Shown here one piece after another: positions 9,302 to 17,646 of a stretch of DNA of 64,000 nt. Source of the DNA: Akkermansiaceae bacterium (GTDB lineage Bacteria > Verrucomicrobiota > Verrucomicrobiia > Verrucomicrobiales > Akkermansiaceae); assembly GCA_019634595.1 (NCBI GenBank), contig JAHCBC010000003.1:62001-126000 (forward strand), read 5' to 3'. The notes under the pieces are model-generated. The model made no database searches. It saw only the letters and a program-made list of their open reading frames with translations, and had not been told where the DNA came from. The position numbers were made by a program, and so were the translations under genes. Within the stretch, counting starts at the first letter, position 1. The number at the start of each line of letters is the position of its first letter.

Positions 9302-9663
9302 TCCGGACCAGTGACGCCGCCCGCGGCGTGCTCGGCTCGGAGATCCGCGCGTTCAAACACAAGCTCGACGTCCCCGCCCGGCTGAAGGACTCCCTGCGCA
9401 GCCACCCCACCGGCTGGCTCGGCGGCTCCATGGCCGCGGGGCTGGCCACCAGCCTGCTTTTCCGGCGGAAGGCGAAGCGGGAAAAGGCCCCGGCGAAGAA
9501 GAAAACCCTGTTAGGGGTCCTGTTCACCCTCGCCATCGCCGCGCTGCGCCCCTTCCTGAAAGTCTGGCTCACGGGCCAGTTGAAGAACTACATCGCGGCA
9601 AAATTCGCCGGAGATGAAATTCCTTCTCGCCCTCAGCGGCGTGTTACTCCTTTTTATAAATAA
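9259..9663 (+). CDS. Small membrane-associated protein of unknown function (YqjK-position)
   Basis: 134 residues from the ATG at 9259, which lies inside the end of the holin-like gene in another frame. The frame is open further upstream, but only this start avoids a long overlap. The N-terminus is helical (IQRLIRTSDAARGVLGSEI). The middle has GGSMAAGLATSLLFRRKAK, a short hydrophobic segment followed by basic residues, and a second hydrophobic stretch lies at about 85-100 (GVLFTLAIAALRPFLKVWL). No family recognised with certainty. Position after the DUF883 and YqjE-like genes suggests a functional trio. Confidence 0.7.
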   Translation: MASELPIPEQIQRLIRTSDAARGVLGSEIRAFKHKLDVPARLKDSLRSHPTGWLGGSMAAGLATSLLFRRKAKREKAPAKKKTLLGVLFTLAIAALRPFLKVWLTGQLKNYIAAKFAGDEIPSRPQRRVTPFYK

Positions 9664-9674
9664 AACCCCACCCC

Positions 9675-10757
9675 ATGTCCGACCATCAGGTTCTCGACCA
9701 CGTTGACCAATACCTCCAGTTAGGGCGCGAATACCAGTGCTCCGATCTCCATCTGCCGACCGCCTACCCGCCCGCATGGCGGCGTTTCGGGCACCTGTCG
9801 CCGATCTGGTCGGACCACCCGCCGCTGACCGCAACCGATACCGAGCGCCTCGCCCGCTCCTTCCTCACGGATGAGAAATGGGACCGACTGCAGAGCCATG
9901 GGGACATCGACTTCGCCTATGCGAATGCCCAGGGCCGCTTCCGCGCCTCCGTGGTCAAGCAGCGCCTGGGCTACGACATGACCTTCCGGATCATCGACAC
10001 CAGCATCCGCTCGATCGAGGAGATCGGCCTGCCGCTGGAGAGCGTGGTCCCCCTCACCCGCTACCAGAACGGCATCGTCCTGGTGACCGGAGCCGTGGGT
10101 TCCGGAAAGTCCACCACCCTCGCCGCGCTGGTCGATTTCATCAACCGCGACCGCGAGGACCACATCCTCACCCTGGAAGACCCCATCGAGTACGTCTTCG
10201 AGTCGAAAGGCTGCCAGGTGAACCAGCGGGAGGTCCACACCCATACGGACTCCTTCGCCAAAGCTCTCCGTGGCGCGCTCCGGGAAGATCCGGACGTCAT
10301 CATGGTCGGTGAAATGCGCGACCTGGAGACCATCCAGCTCGCCCTCACCGCCGCGGAAACCGGTCACCTTGTGCTCGGAACGCTCCACACCGGCAACGCG
10401 CCGCGGACCCTGGACCGGGTGCTGGACGTGTTCCCCACGGACCAACGGGACCAGATCCGCATCATGGTGTCGGAATCCCTCCGCGGCATCCTTTCCCAGC
10501 AGCTCGTCCCGCGTGTGGACGGAAACGGCCGGACCCTGGCCGTGGAGCTTCTGGTGAACACCCCCGCGGTCGCGAACTGCATCCGCGAGGGCAAGACCTT
10601 CATGCTTCCCGGCATCATGCAGACCGGCAAGCACGTCGGCATGGTCACCATGGACGAGTCCCTCCGCCGGCTGGTCACCGCAGGCGTCATCTCCCGTGAG
10701 GAGGCGCTCTTCCGCTCCGAGGACAAGGCCCAGATGCATTCCTTCTTCAAATCCTGA
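9675..10757 (+). CDS. PilT-type twitching ATPase, first paralogue
   Basis: 360 residues, full PilT length. The N-terminal PAS-like domain (SDLHLP) is followed by the RecA-like core. Walker A GAVGSGKS is at 139-146, the Asp box is LEDPIEYVF, Walker B is DPDVIMVGEMRD, and the His box is TGHLVLGTLHTGNAPRTLDR. The C-terminal PilT loop is AVANCIREG. PilT hexamers power type IV pilus retraction. The second PilT gene starts 43 bases downstream. Neither is accompanied by pilB, pilC or pilin genes here. Walker A carries AVGSGKS instead of the usual PTGSGKS, and the N-terminal part is more divergent than in the second copy, so this copy may be a specialised PilU-like ATPase (inference). Confidence 0.92.
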   Translation: MSDHQVLDHVDQYLQLGREYQCSDLHLPTAYPPAWRRFGHLSPIWSDHPPLTATDTERLARSFLTDEKWDRLQSHGDIDFAYANAQGRFRASVVKQRLGYDMTFRIIDTSIRSIEEIGLPLESVVPLTRYQNGIVLVTGAVGSGKSTTLAALVDFINRDREDHILTLEDPIEYVFESKGCQVNQREVHTHTDSFAKALRGALREDPDVIMVGEMRDLETIQLALTAAETGHLVLGTLHTGNAPRTLDRVLDVFPTDQRDQIRIMVSESLRGILSQQLVPRVDGNGRTLAVELLVNTPAVANCIREGKTFMLPGIMQTGKHVGMVTMDESLRRLVTAGVISREEALFRSEDKAQMHSFFKS

Positions 10758-10799
10758 AGCCCTCCTTCCTTTCCACCGAATTTTCCAAAACCCACCATC

Positions 10800-11909
10800 A
10801 TGGCTCAGATCGACGCCTATTTCCAATACCTCATCGAATCCAAAGGTTCGGACCTCCACCTTTCCGAAGGACAGCCGCCGAAGATCCGCGTGCACGGCGC
10901 GGTGACCGCGATCCCGGACCAGCCCCCGCTGGAAGGTGACTCCTTCCGCGACCTGCTGGCGGAGATCTGTGATCCGAAGGCCTTCGAACGTTACCTCGCC
11001 ACGGGCGACCTCGACTTCGCGTACGAGATGGATGAGGACTCCCGCTTCCGCTGCAACTACCTGAAGCAGCAGAACGGCCTCGGCGCGGTGTTCCGCCTCA
11101 TCCCGACGGAAATCGCCGCACTGGAATCCCTCGGTGTGCCGGAAGTGGTGAAGGAATTCGGCCACATGCGCTCCGGCCTGGTGCTGGTCACCGGACCGAC
11201 CGGCTCCGGAAAGTCCACCACGCTCGCCGCGCTGCTCGACTACATCAACTCGAACTTCAACCGGCACATCATCACCATCGAGGAGCCGATCGAGTTCGTG
11301 CACTCGAACAAGAAGTCCATCATCACCCAGCGTGAGGTTCCCATCCAGACACCCTCATTCTCGGACGGCCTGCGCGCCGCCCTGCGGGAGGATGCGGACA
11401 TCGTTCTGGTCGGTGAGATGCGGGACCTTGAAACCATCTCGCTGGCGCTCACCGCCGCGGAAACCGGCCTGCTGGTGTTCGGAACCCTCCACACCAACAA
11501 CGCCCGCAAGACGGTTGACCGGATCATCGACGTGTTCCCCGCCGACCAGCAGTCACAGGTGAGGACCATGCTCGCGTCGTCCCTCCGCGGCGTCGTCGCC
11601 CAGCTTCTCTGCAAGCGGGTGGACAAGCCGGGCCGGACCGCCGTGCACGAGATCATGTTCGCCACACCCGCCGTCAGCGCGATCATCCGTGAAGGCGCCA
11701 CCCAGAAGCTCTATGACGTCATCACCGGCGGCAAGGCGGACGGCATGCAGTTCATGGACGAATCCATCTGGACGAAACTCCGCGAAGGCATGATCTCACC
11801 GGAAGAAGCCTACATGAAGGCGATCGACAAGACCCGCTTCAAGAAGTTCCTGCCGGAAGACAAGCAGCACCTCGGTGACGCCTCCGGCGGAGACCCGAAG
11901 GCGCATTGA
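10800..11909 (+). CDS. pilT: PilT-type twitching ATPase, second paralogue
   Basis: 369 residues. It has the canonical PilT layout: N-terminal SDLHLSEGQPPKIRVHG, Walker A GPTGSGKS at 132-139, Asp box IEEPIEFVH, Walker B DADIVLVGEMRDLETI, His box TGLLVFGTLHTNNARKTVDR, and the C-terminal loop AVSAIIREG in place of AIRNLIRE. Hexameric cytoplasmic ATPase for type IV pilus retraction. It follows the first PilT-like gene in the same direction and ends in a strong terminator at 11937-11966. The pair may act together as PilT and PilU do in proteobacteria. Confidence 0.94.
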   Translation: MAQIDAYFQYLIESKGSDLHLSEGQPPKIRVHGAVTAIPDQPPLEGDSFRDLLAEICDPKAFERYLATGDLDFAYEMDEDSRFRCNYLKQQNGLGAVFRLIPTEIAALESLGVPEVVKEFGHMRSGLVLVTGPTGSGKSTTLAALLDYINSNFNRHIITIEEPIEFVHSNKKSIITQREVPIQTPSFSDGLRAALREDADIVLVGEMRDLETISLALTAAETGLLVFGTLHTNNARKTVDRIIDVFPADQQSQVRTMLASSLRGVVAQLLCKRVDKPGRTAVHEIMFATPAVSAIIREGATQKLYDVITGGKADGMQFMDESIWTKLREGMISPEEAYMKAIDKTRFKKFLPEDKQHLGDASGGDPKAH

Positions 11910-11936
11910 GCCTCCTTCACATCATCTTTTGAGAAG

Positions 11937-11966
11937 AACGCCGGTCACCCGACCGGCGTTTTTTTT
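11937..11966 (+). terminator. Intrinsic terminator after pilT
   Basis: AACGCCGGTC and GACCGGCGTT form a perfect 10-bp stem with an ACCC loop, followed directly by an eight-T run. It closes the DUF883-to-pilT cluster. Confidence 0.93.
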
Positions 11967-11995
11967 GTGGGGGACGCCCGTCCCGCCGATACGGC

Positions 11996-12177
11996 CTGCA
12001 ACGGGGTAGCGAACCTCGTGAGAGGTTCGGCTGGAGGGAAGCCTACCAGGAACCGGAGCTGGTCTGCTAGATGATGGCCCACCGCATCACTCATCCGATC
12101 CGCCGAACCGATAATGCGCCGTCCACCCCGGCCCTTTCGGAGAAAGCGCCTCCTTTCCCATCGGCTCCGCCGATGGG
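11996..12177. repeat. 182-bp direct repeat, copy 1
   Basis: This block recurs almost unchanged at 12278-12459 (offset 282 bases, only a few differences). It contains three palindromes: a GTAG-headed hairpin at 12006-12028 (CGAACCTC, GTGA loop, GAGGTTCG), a CTTTC/GAAAG hairpin with a GGA loop near 12136, and CCCATCGGC-TCC-GCCGATGGG at its end. No coding frame is convincing. The gap 11910-12477 is otherwise filled by the terminator, the second copy and the 100-base spacer between them. Confidence 0.9.
12006..12038 (+). repeat. GTGA-loop palindrome (REP-like family A), first site
   Basis: GTAG is followed by an 8-bp stem CGAACCTC/GAGGTTCG closed by GTGA, then GCTGGAGGG. The same plan with different stem sequences recurs at 12288, 37197, 37276, 40517, 63608 and 63686. 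Confidence 0.8.
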
Positions 12178-12218
12178 TGTGTGGAGAACATCCCCGACCC
12201 AGTGCTCCGCGCGCGGCG

Positions 12219-12255
12219 CGGTACGGAATGACCTTTCTCCGGAAGGTCTGGGGTG
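12219..12255. repeat. Spacer palindrome between the 182-bp repeats
   Basis: GACCTTTC, TCC loop, GGAAGGTC forms a hairpin (one G-T pair) near 12230-12248 in the spacer between the direct repeats. It shares the TCC loop of several other extragenic palindromes in the window. Confidence 0.5.
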
Positions 12256-12277
12256 ACACCCGTTACACCTATCTGGA

Positions 12278-12459
12278 CTGCAAGGGGGTATCGAACCTCG
12301 TGAGAGGTTCGGCTGGAGGGAAGCCTACCAGGAACCGGAGCTGGTCTGCTAGATGATGGCTCACCGCATCACTCATTCGATCCGCCGAACCGGTAATGCG
12401 CCGTCCACCCCGGCCCTTTCGGAGAAAGCGCCTCCTTTCCCATCGGCTCCGCCGATGGG
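12278..12459. repeat. 182-bp direct repeat, copy 2
   Basis: Second copy of the block at 11996-12177. It differs at a few scattered positions (for example GTAT instead of GTAG before the GTGA-loop hairpin). It ends 18 bases before the 3' end of the ThuA-like gene. Confidence 0.9.
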
Positions 12460-12477
12460 AGAAGATGCCTCCGTTTC

Positions 12478-13182
12478 TCACTTCTCCGCTGCCCACGCCA
12501 CCGCATTGGCGAGGAATTGCCGGAACTCCGGCTTCGTGAAATCCGACTGCACGCCCAGGGAGGTGTAAAACACCTTCCCGCCCGCATGCTTGCGCGTCCA
12601 CGCCACCGGCTGGCTCTGACCGGATGCGTTCTTCGCCGTCAGCAGCACCGTCACATCGTCCGCGAGCTTCTCGTTCTTGTAGAGTTTTCCATCCGTTCCG
12701 AACGGCTGCACGCCCTTGAAAACGGGATGGCCTTCCTGCCCGGCGTTCCTGGAAAGTTCCGCAGCCTCGTTCTCCTTGTAGTGGCCGTCATAGCTGCCGC
12801 CCAGCACCTCTTTGTCAAAGGCCTTCACATCCGGCACCCAGTTCTGGATGCCATGGCTGGCCGTGCGGATGCCGACGACCGGCTTGCCCGCATCCACATG
12901 CTTGCGCACCAGTTCCATCTGGTCGGCGGGAAGAACGATGCGGCGGGTGAAAAGCACCAGCACGTCGGACTCCGCCAGTTTCTCCAGCCCCGGAACACCA
13001 TTCCCCTTGTCCTCGCCGAAGGCGCGGAAGCAGATCATCCCGCTCTTCTCCAGATCCTCCTGCAGCTTTGCCAGCGAATCATGCGAGGCATACTCCGCGG
13101 ACGCGGAAACCAGACAGACCTTCGTCTGTGCGAAAACCATCAGCGGCAGGGCCCATAACAGAAGCAGGAGTTTTTTCATCAT
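12478..13182 (-). CDS. Secreted ThuA-like domain protein
   Basis: 234 residues with a signal peptide (KKLLLLLWALPLMVFA). The rest is a flavodoxin/glutamine-amidotransferase-like ThuA fold: KVCLVSASAEYASHDSLAKL, then ESDVLVLFTRR, GKPVVGIRTASHGIQNW, GHPVFKGVQPF, and a final VAWTRKHAGGKVFYTSLG. ThuA-like proteins are common in Planctomycetota and Verrucomicrobiota and are linked to carbohydrate use; the enzymatic activity is not established. The stop lies just after the repeat block at 12278-12459, and the 5' side is separated from queH by the family B element at 13221-13367. Confidence 0.85.
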   Translation of the reverse strand: MMKKLLLLLWALPLMVFAQTKVCLVSASAEYASHDSLAKLQEDLEKSGMICFRAFGEDKGNGVPGLEKLAESDVLVLFTRRIVLPADQMELVRKHVDAGKPVVGIRTASHGIQNWVPDVKAFDKEVLGGSYDGHYKENEAAELSRNAGQEGHPVFKGVQPFGTDGKLYKNEKLADDVTVLLTAKNASGQSQPVAWTRKHAGGKVFYTSLGVQSDFTKPEFRQFLANAVAWAAEK

Positions 13183-13220
13183 GCTCCGTTACCATCCGGA
13201 CGCGGGCTTTCTTTCTTGGC

Positions 13221-13367
13221 GGCAGGGATGCGATTCCATGGCGCCCGGTTGGGTGGATAATCCATGATCCCACGGGGCCGCTCTTGTTCCAACACATCCA
13301 GATGATCCGGCATCGGAGGATGAAGGGGACCTTCCGCCACCGGACCGCATGGAATGCGGTCCCTGCC
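13221..13367. repeat. Family B inverted-pair element, locus 1
   Basis: The left end GGCAGGGATG...ATTCCATGG and the right end (minus strand GGCAGGGACCGCATTCCATG) are inverted copies of one palindrome. The right palindrome is a perfect hairpin; the left one has decayed pairing. It sits between the ThuA-like gene and the stop codon of queH, ending 2 bases from it. Confidence 0.8.
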
Positions 13368-13369
13368 TT

Positions 13370-14089
13370 TCAAGCTTCCCCATTCACCTCATTCAACGCG
13401 GCCTCCACCACGGCGGAGTCCTTTTCTCCGTAGAACTTCACCCCACGGACGATCTTCGGCCGCCCCTTGGAGACATGCCAGGCGTTGGTATCCCGCAGGG
13501 AGTAGATGCAGCCGCAGTATTCCTGCTGGTAGAAATGCTCGCGTTTGGAAATCTCGATCATCCGCGCGGAACCGCCGCCTTTCCGCCAGTTGTGCTTCCA
13601 GTAGGTGATCCCGGGGTACTTCGCCGCGGACCGCTCACCGGACTCATTGATCTGTTCCATGCTCTTCCAGCGGGAGATGCCCAGGCAGCTCGTGATCAGC
13701 GGAAAGCCATTCTCATAGGCATACAGCGCCGTCCGTTCGAACCGCATGTCGAAACACATCGAGCAGCGCGCGCCGCGCTCCGGATCCATCTCCATGCCCT
13801 TCGCCCGCGCGAACCAGTTGTCCGTGTCATAGTCGCAATCGACAAAGGGAATCCCGTGCGTCTCGGCGAAGCGGATGTTCTCCGCCTTCCGCAGCTCATA
13901 CTCCGTGCGCGGATGGATGTTCGGATTGTAGAAATAAATCGTGTAGTCGATCCCGGAGGCGGTCATCGCCTCCATCACCTCACCGGAGCAGGGTGCGCAG
14001 CAGGAATGCAGCAGCACCTTCTTGTGGCCGCCGGGTGTCTCCAGACAAGGCCGGCCGGCCATCGTGTCGTCGGGAAAAGGCTCGCTCAT
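13370..14089 (-). CDS. queH: Epoxyqueuosine reductase QueH
   Basis: 239 residues from the ATG at 14089; the open frame extends to a TTG at 14125, but the ATG gives the more natural start. The signature cysteines are present: the vicinal pair in [19 protein letters not shown], and [10 protein letters not shown]. QueH (DUF208) reduces epoxyqueuosine to queuosine in tRNA, the last step of queuosine synthesis, as an alternative to QueG. It binds an iron-sulfur cluster and an extra iron through these cysteines. A family B repeat follows directly after the stop. No other queuosine genes are nearby. Confidence 0.93.
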   Translation of the reverse strand: MSEPFPDDTMAGRPCLETPGGHKKVLLHSCCAPCSGEVMEAMTASGIDYTIYFYNPNIHPRTEYELRKAENIRFAETHGIPFVDCDYDTDNWFARAKGMEMDPERGARCSMCFDMRFERTALYAYENGFPLITSCLGISRWKSMEQINESGERSAAKYPGITYWKHNWRKGGGSARMIEISKREHFYQQEYCGCIYSLRDTNAWHVSKGRPKIVRGVKFYGEKDSAVVEAALNEVNGEA

Positions 14090-14218
14090 GGAGCCGAGTG
14101 TCCCGCACCTTCCTGTTTCCGTCAATCCCGGCTGGAAACGGGTGATTTTCCCCTTGCCGACCTCTCACCCCGTCCGTAGAAACCTCCCGTCCTTGCGCTT
14201 CCTAAATCGGTAAATCCA

Positions 14219-14629
14219 CTGAAGAAGCCTTTCCAATTCCTGCTTGTCCTGCTCGGCTGCCTCCATCTGGCGGGCGGACCTTATTCGATCATGCAATGTT
14301 ATGCATGGATCGGTATGCTTGTGAGCTACTCCCAGCAGGATGGTCTCATGCAGGCCGCGAAAGACACCTTCAGCGGTGAAAAGCCGTGCGACCTCTGCTG
14401 CAAGATCGCGGAGGCGAAAAAGTCCGAGCCGGAGAAAAAGGATCCTGTCGCTCCCCTGCCCAGCGTTTCCTCCGGCAAGATCGTCCAGGATATGCTGCCG
14501 TCGAAAGACATGGCGCTGGCACCTCCGCCGGTGACCGATCTTCCCCCCGTTGCATTCCCCGGCGTGGCTGTTCCCGCCGATTCCCTCCGGGCGTCTCCGC
14601 CCGTTCCGCCGCCGTGTCTGGCCGCGTGA
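14219..14629 (+). CDS. Small secreted cysteine protein upstream of a TonB receptor (probable CTG start)
   Basis: The frame is open from 14180. From the CTG at 14219 it reads as a signal peptide (KKPFQFLLVLLGCLHLAGG), then MQCYAWIGMLVSYSQ, FSGEKPCDLCCKI and a Pro-rich tail; 136 residues. There is no ATG, GTG or TTG upstream of the hydrophobic segment. The first in-frame ATG (14291) would remove the signal peptide, so a CTG start is the best reading, though a sequencing error is possible. Small proteins with an AW-M-VSYS and GE-PC-LC pattern occur next to TonB receptors in related bacteria (recollection, not searched). The cysteine cluster suggests metal binding. The TonB receptor starts about 195 bases downstream. 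Confidence 0.6.
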   Translation: MKKPFQFLLVLLGCLHLAGGPYSIMQCYAWIGMLVSYSQQDGLMQAAKDTFSGEKPCDLCCKIAEAKKSEPEKKDPVAPLPSVSSGKIVQDMLPSKDMALAPPPVTDLPPVAFPGVAVPADSLRASPPVPPPCLAA

Positions 14630-14823
14630 GGCGGACATTTCCGTCCGCTGACTGATCCCTAGATACCGGCATGCCTGTTGGGCGCGCCGCCAAACCTTTC
14701 CGGTCTGCACGCCGTTTCAAAACCGGTCGCGCAAGGACAAAGGCCGGACCTTCCGCCGGATCACGCCCAAACACGTGCCTCCGGCGGGAGGAATCCCCTC
14801 CCATCTTTCCCAAAATCATCTCC

Positions 14824-16866
14824 GTGAAACTCATTTCCTATCTGCTCACCGCCAGCACCACGGCGGCCATCGCCCAAACCGAACTCGAAACCCTGACCGT
14901 CGAGGCGGCCCGGGAGAGAGCCTCCAAGACCGTCCCCACCGTGGCCGAAAGCAAGGTGGAGCTCTCCAAGACCGCGGGCGGAACCGAGGTCGTCGATTCC
15001 GAGCGCTATCTCACCGGCCGGGCCAGCACGCTGGCGGATACCTTCGCCCTTTCCCCCGGTGTTTTCGCCCAACCGCGCTTCGGCTCGGATGAAGCCCGGC
15101 TTTCCATCCGTGGCTCCGGCCTCCAGCGGACCTTCCATGGCCGCGGCATCCGCGTCCTCCAGGACGGCGTCCCGGTCAACCTGGCCGACGGCGGCTTTGA
15201 CATGCAGTCGCTGGAACCGTCCGCCTCGCGCTACATCAACGTCTGGCGCGGGGGCAACGCCCTCGCCTACGGCGGCTCCACCCTCGGCGGAGCCATCGAC
15301 TATGTGTCCCGTAATGGACGCACGGACCCCGGCGGGTTCGCACGCCTCGAGGCCGGATCATGGAACTACTTCCGCGGCACACTCGCCGGAGGCTTCTCCA
15401 ACGATGCGACCGATGCCTACTCCTCCTTCACCTGGCAGTCGCAGGACGGCTTCCGCGACCATGCGGAGCAGAACAACCAGCGGCTGTTCAGCAACATCGG
15501 CTGGAACATTTCCGATGGCATCGAGTCCCGCCTCTACATCACCGGCGTCCTGACGGATTCGCAGATCCCCGGCAGCCTCAGCAAGGCCCAGCTCAAGGAC
15601 GACCCGCGCGACGCGAACCCCACCAACGCGACCGGCGACTACCACCGCGACTTCGAACTCTACCGCATCGCCAGCAAGACCACCTTCACCAACGGCGACA
15701 ACCAATGGGACCTCACCGCATCATGGACCTACAAGGACCTCAACCATCCGATCTTCCAGGTGATCGACCAGCGCTCCAATGACGCGCTGCTCGGCGTGAC
15801 CTTCACCAACACGTCCGACCTGTTCTCCCATGAAAACCAGGTCCGCGCCGGGGTCTTCCTCACCCGCGGGGTGACGCATGCCGCGCAGTTCCAGAACCTC
15901 AACGGCACGCGCGGCACCCTGCTTTCCGACAGCGACCAGATCGCGACCAACCTCGAAGCGTTCGTGGAGAACCAGTTCACCATCGGCAACGGTTTCACCG
16001 CCATCCTGGGTGCCAGCGCGGCCCACAACCGCCGCGAGATCGAGCGCCAGTTCGCCGGACCGCCCGACTACACCTACGAATACAACGAATTCGCCCCGAA
16101 GATCGGCCTCCGCTATGACGCGGAGAACTACCAGGTCTATGCCAACGTGAGCGGCAGCTATGAGCCGCCATCCTTCAGCGAGACCTACACCGCGAACACC
16201 GCCCGCGACGCGCAGACCGCCACCAGCTTCGAGCTGGGCACCCGCGGCTCATGGGGCTTCTTCCGCTGGGACGCCACCGCCTACCACGCGGAAATCGAGG
16301 ACGAACTCCTGACCGTCATCGATCCGTCGACCGGGCTGAGCACCACGACGAACGCGGACCGCACCACCCACTCCGGCCTGGAGATCGGCACCGAGATCGA
16401 CCTGCTCGGCAACGACTGGAATGACGATCCCGCGCACCGCCTCGTCTTCCGCACCGCATGGACCTACGGCCGGTTCGAGTTCGACCGGCACACCACCGCG
16501 GCCTACGACTACTCCGGCAACAAGATCGCCGGACTGCCGCCGCACCTCATCCGCGGCGAGCTCCTCTGGCAGAACGACCAGGGTTGGTATGCCGGACCGA
16601 CGTTCGAGTGGGTGCCGGTGAAGTCCTACGTGGATCACCGCAACACGCTGTCCGCGGATCCCTACGCGTTGGTGGGCTTCAAGTTCGGCCGCCGCCAGGA
16701 GCAAGGGCTTTCCTGGTTCATCGAGGCCCGGAACCTCACCGACGAGCGCTACGCCGCCACCCATGACGTCGTTGACAACGCCCTCACCGTCGTGCCGCAA
16801 CCCGCCCGCGTCTTCCTCCCCGGAGATGGCCGCAGCGTCTTCGGCGGCCTCGAGTGGCGCTGGTGA
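14824..16866 (+). CDS. TonB-dependent outer-membrane receptor
   Basis: 680 residues from GTG 14824 (VKLISYLLTASTTAAIAQ signal peptide). The frame extends 51 codons upstream, but that part is Arg/Pro-rich and lacks signal character. The plug domain is at about 40-165: ERYLTGRASTLADTFALSPG, RFGSDEARLSIRGSGLQRTF, LQDGVPVNLADGGF, GGSTLGGAIDYVSR. The beta-barrel region extends to the C-terminus, which ends in aromatic residues (FGGLEWRW) as expected for outer-membrane proteins. The plug resembles the FecA-like class. Substrate unknown; the upstream Cys-rich protein makes a metal (copper or iron) complex plausible. A perfect terminator follows. Confidence 0.9.
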   Translation: MKLISYLLTASTTAAIAQTELETLTVEAARERASKTVPTVAESKVELSKTAGGTEVVDSERYLTGRASTLADTFALSPGVFAQPRFGSDEARLSIRGSGLQRTFHGRGIRVLQDGVPVNLADGGFDMQSLEPSASRYINVWRGGNALAYGGSTLGGAIDYVSRNGRTDPGGFARLEAGSWNYFRGTLAGGFSNDATDAYSSFTWQSQDGFRDHAEQNNQRLFSNIGWNISDGIESRLYITGVLTDSQIPGSLSKAQLKDDPRDANPTNATGDYHRDFELYRIASKTTFTNGDNQWDLTASWTYKDLNHPIFQVIDQRSNDALLGVTFTNTSDLFSHENQVRAGVFLTRGVTHAAQFQNLNGTRGTLLSDSDQIATNLEAFVENQFTIGNGFTAILGASAAHNRREIERQFAGPPDYTYEYNEFAPKIGLRYDAENYQVYANVSGSYEPPSFSETYTANTARDAQTATSFELGTRGSWGFFRWDATAYHAEIEDELLTVIDPSTGLSTTTNADRTTHSGLEIGTEIDLLGNDWNDDPAHRLVFRTAWTYGRFEFDRHTTAAYDYSGNKIAGLPPHLIRGELLWQNDQGWYAGPTFEWVPVKSYVDHRNTLSADPYALVGFKFGRRQEQGLSWFIEARNLTDERYAATHDVVDNALTVVPQPARVFLPGDGRSVFGGLEWRW

Positions 16867-16898
16867 TCCCCATCGGAAAAGTCCATCCCCCAAATCCT

Positions 16899-16933
16899 GG
16901 AAACGCCGGCACCACGCCGGCGTTTCCTTTTTC
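16899..16933 (+). terminator. Intrinsic terminator after the TonB receptor
   Basis: GGAAACGCCGGC and GCCGGCGTTTCC form a 12-bp perfect stem with an ACCAC loop, followed by CTTTTTCC. Confidence 0.92.
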
Positions 16934-16957
16934 CATCCCCCGTGCCATCCTGCCTCC

Positions 16958-17365
16958 GTGCAGTCACCCGTCTCCCCTGAAAAGCAAACCGCCCTGGAAC
17001 AGCGGATGGCCGCGCTCGGCATCACGGAGGACAACCTCCTTGAAAAATTCGTCCGCGGCTCCGGCGCGGGCGGGCAGAAAATCAACAAGACCTCCAACTG
17101 TGTTTTCCTGAAACACCTGCCGACCGGCGTGGCCATCAAGTGCCAGATCGACCGCTCCCGCGAAATGAACCGCTTCCTCGCCCGCCGCGAGCTGTGCGAA
17201 CAACTGGAGATGATCCGCGATGGCAAGGCCGTGGCGAAGACCCAGGCCATCGAAAAGATGCGCCGTCAGAAACGCCAGCGTTCCAGACGTTCCAAACAAC
17301 GCTCCGTCGCGGACAAGCGGATCCTCTCGCAGAAGAAGTCCATGCGGCGTCCGCCGTCCGACTGA
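16958..17365 (+). CDS. GGQ-domain peptide-chain-release-factor-like protein
   Basis: 135 residues from GTG 16958. The core motif is FVRGSGAGGQKINKTS: the GGQ loop that triggers peptidyl-tRNA hydrolysis on the ribosome. It is followed by VFLKHLPTGVAIKCQIDRSR and a strongly basic tail (KRQRSRRSKQRS). It lacks the codon-recognition domains of RF1/RF2, so it belongs to the ArfB/YaeJ/C12orf65-like group that rescues stalled ribosomes. The basic tail would enter the empty mRNA channel, as known for ArfB. It is followed by a family B repeat. Confidence 0.88.
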   Translation: MQSPVSPEKQTALEQRMAALGITEDNLLEKFVRGSGAGGQKINKTSNCVFLKHLPTGVAIKCQIDRSREMNRFLARRELCEQLEMIRDGKAVAKTQAIEKMRRQKRQRSRRSKQRSVADKRILSQKKSMRRPPSD

Positions 17366-17375
17366 TTCCACCGTA

Positions 17376-17546
17376 TGGCAGGGACGCCATTCCATGGCGT
17401 CCGGCGGGGGGCGGCGGAAAACTCCCCTGATGCCCGGACGACCACTACACCTCCCGTAGGTCGTTGGTGGGATGTTGCGGCAGGATGGAGCCGGAGGATT
17501 CGGAGCGCTCTCCACCGCCTGACCGCATGGAATGCGGTCCCTGCCA
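17376..17546. repeat. Family B inverted-pair element, locus 2
   Basis: 171 bp. The left hairpin is GGACGCCAT-TCC-ATGGCGTCC, headed by TGGCAG. The right end is its inverted counterpart GACCGCAT-GGA-ATGCGGTC, ending CTGCCA. The two stems differ by swapped C-G and G-C pairs, so pairing is kept. Between convergent genes. Confidence 0.88.
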
Positions 17547-17593
17547 TGCAGCGGCAGTCCACCGCTCCGATGGAAGGACCCTGAATGAGGAAA

Positions 17594-17625
17594 AGCCCGG
17601 AGGATCTCTCCCCCGGGCTTCGCCA
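17594..17625 (-). terminator. Terminator hairpin of the His-rich secreted protein gene
   Basis: AAGCCCGG and CCGGGCTT form an 8-bp stem about 20 bases past the stop of the minus-strand gene at 17647. The T-tail is poor on either strand. Confidence 0.6.
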
Positions 17626-17646
17626 GCCAATGTCCCTTGTCTCCTG

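Noticed and set aside
9720..11303. 527-residue open frame on the minus strand
   Set aside because: Complete antisense shadow of the two PilT genes, with no recognisable motif.
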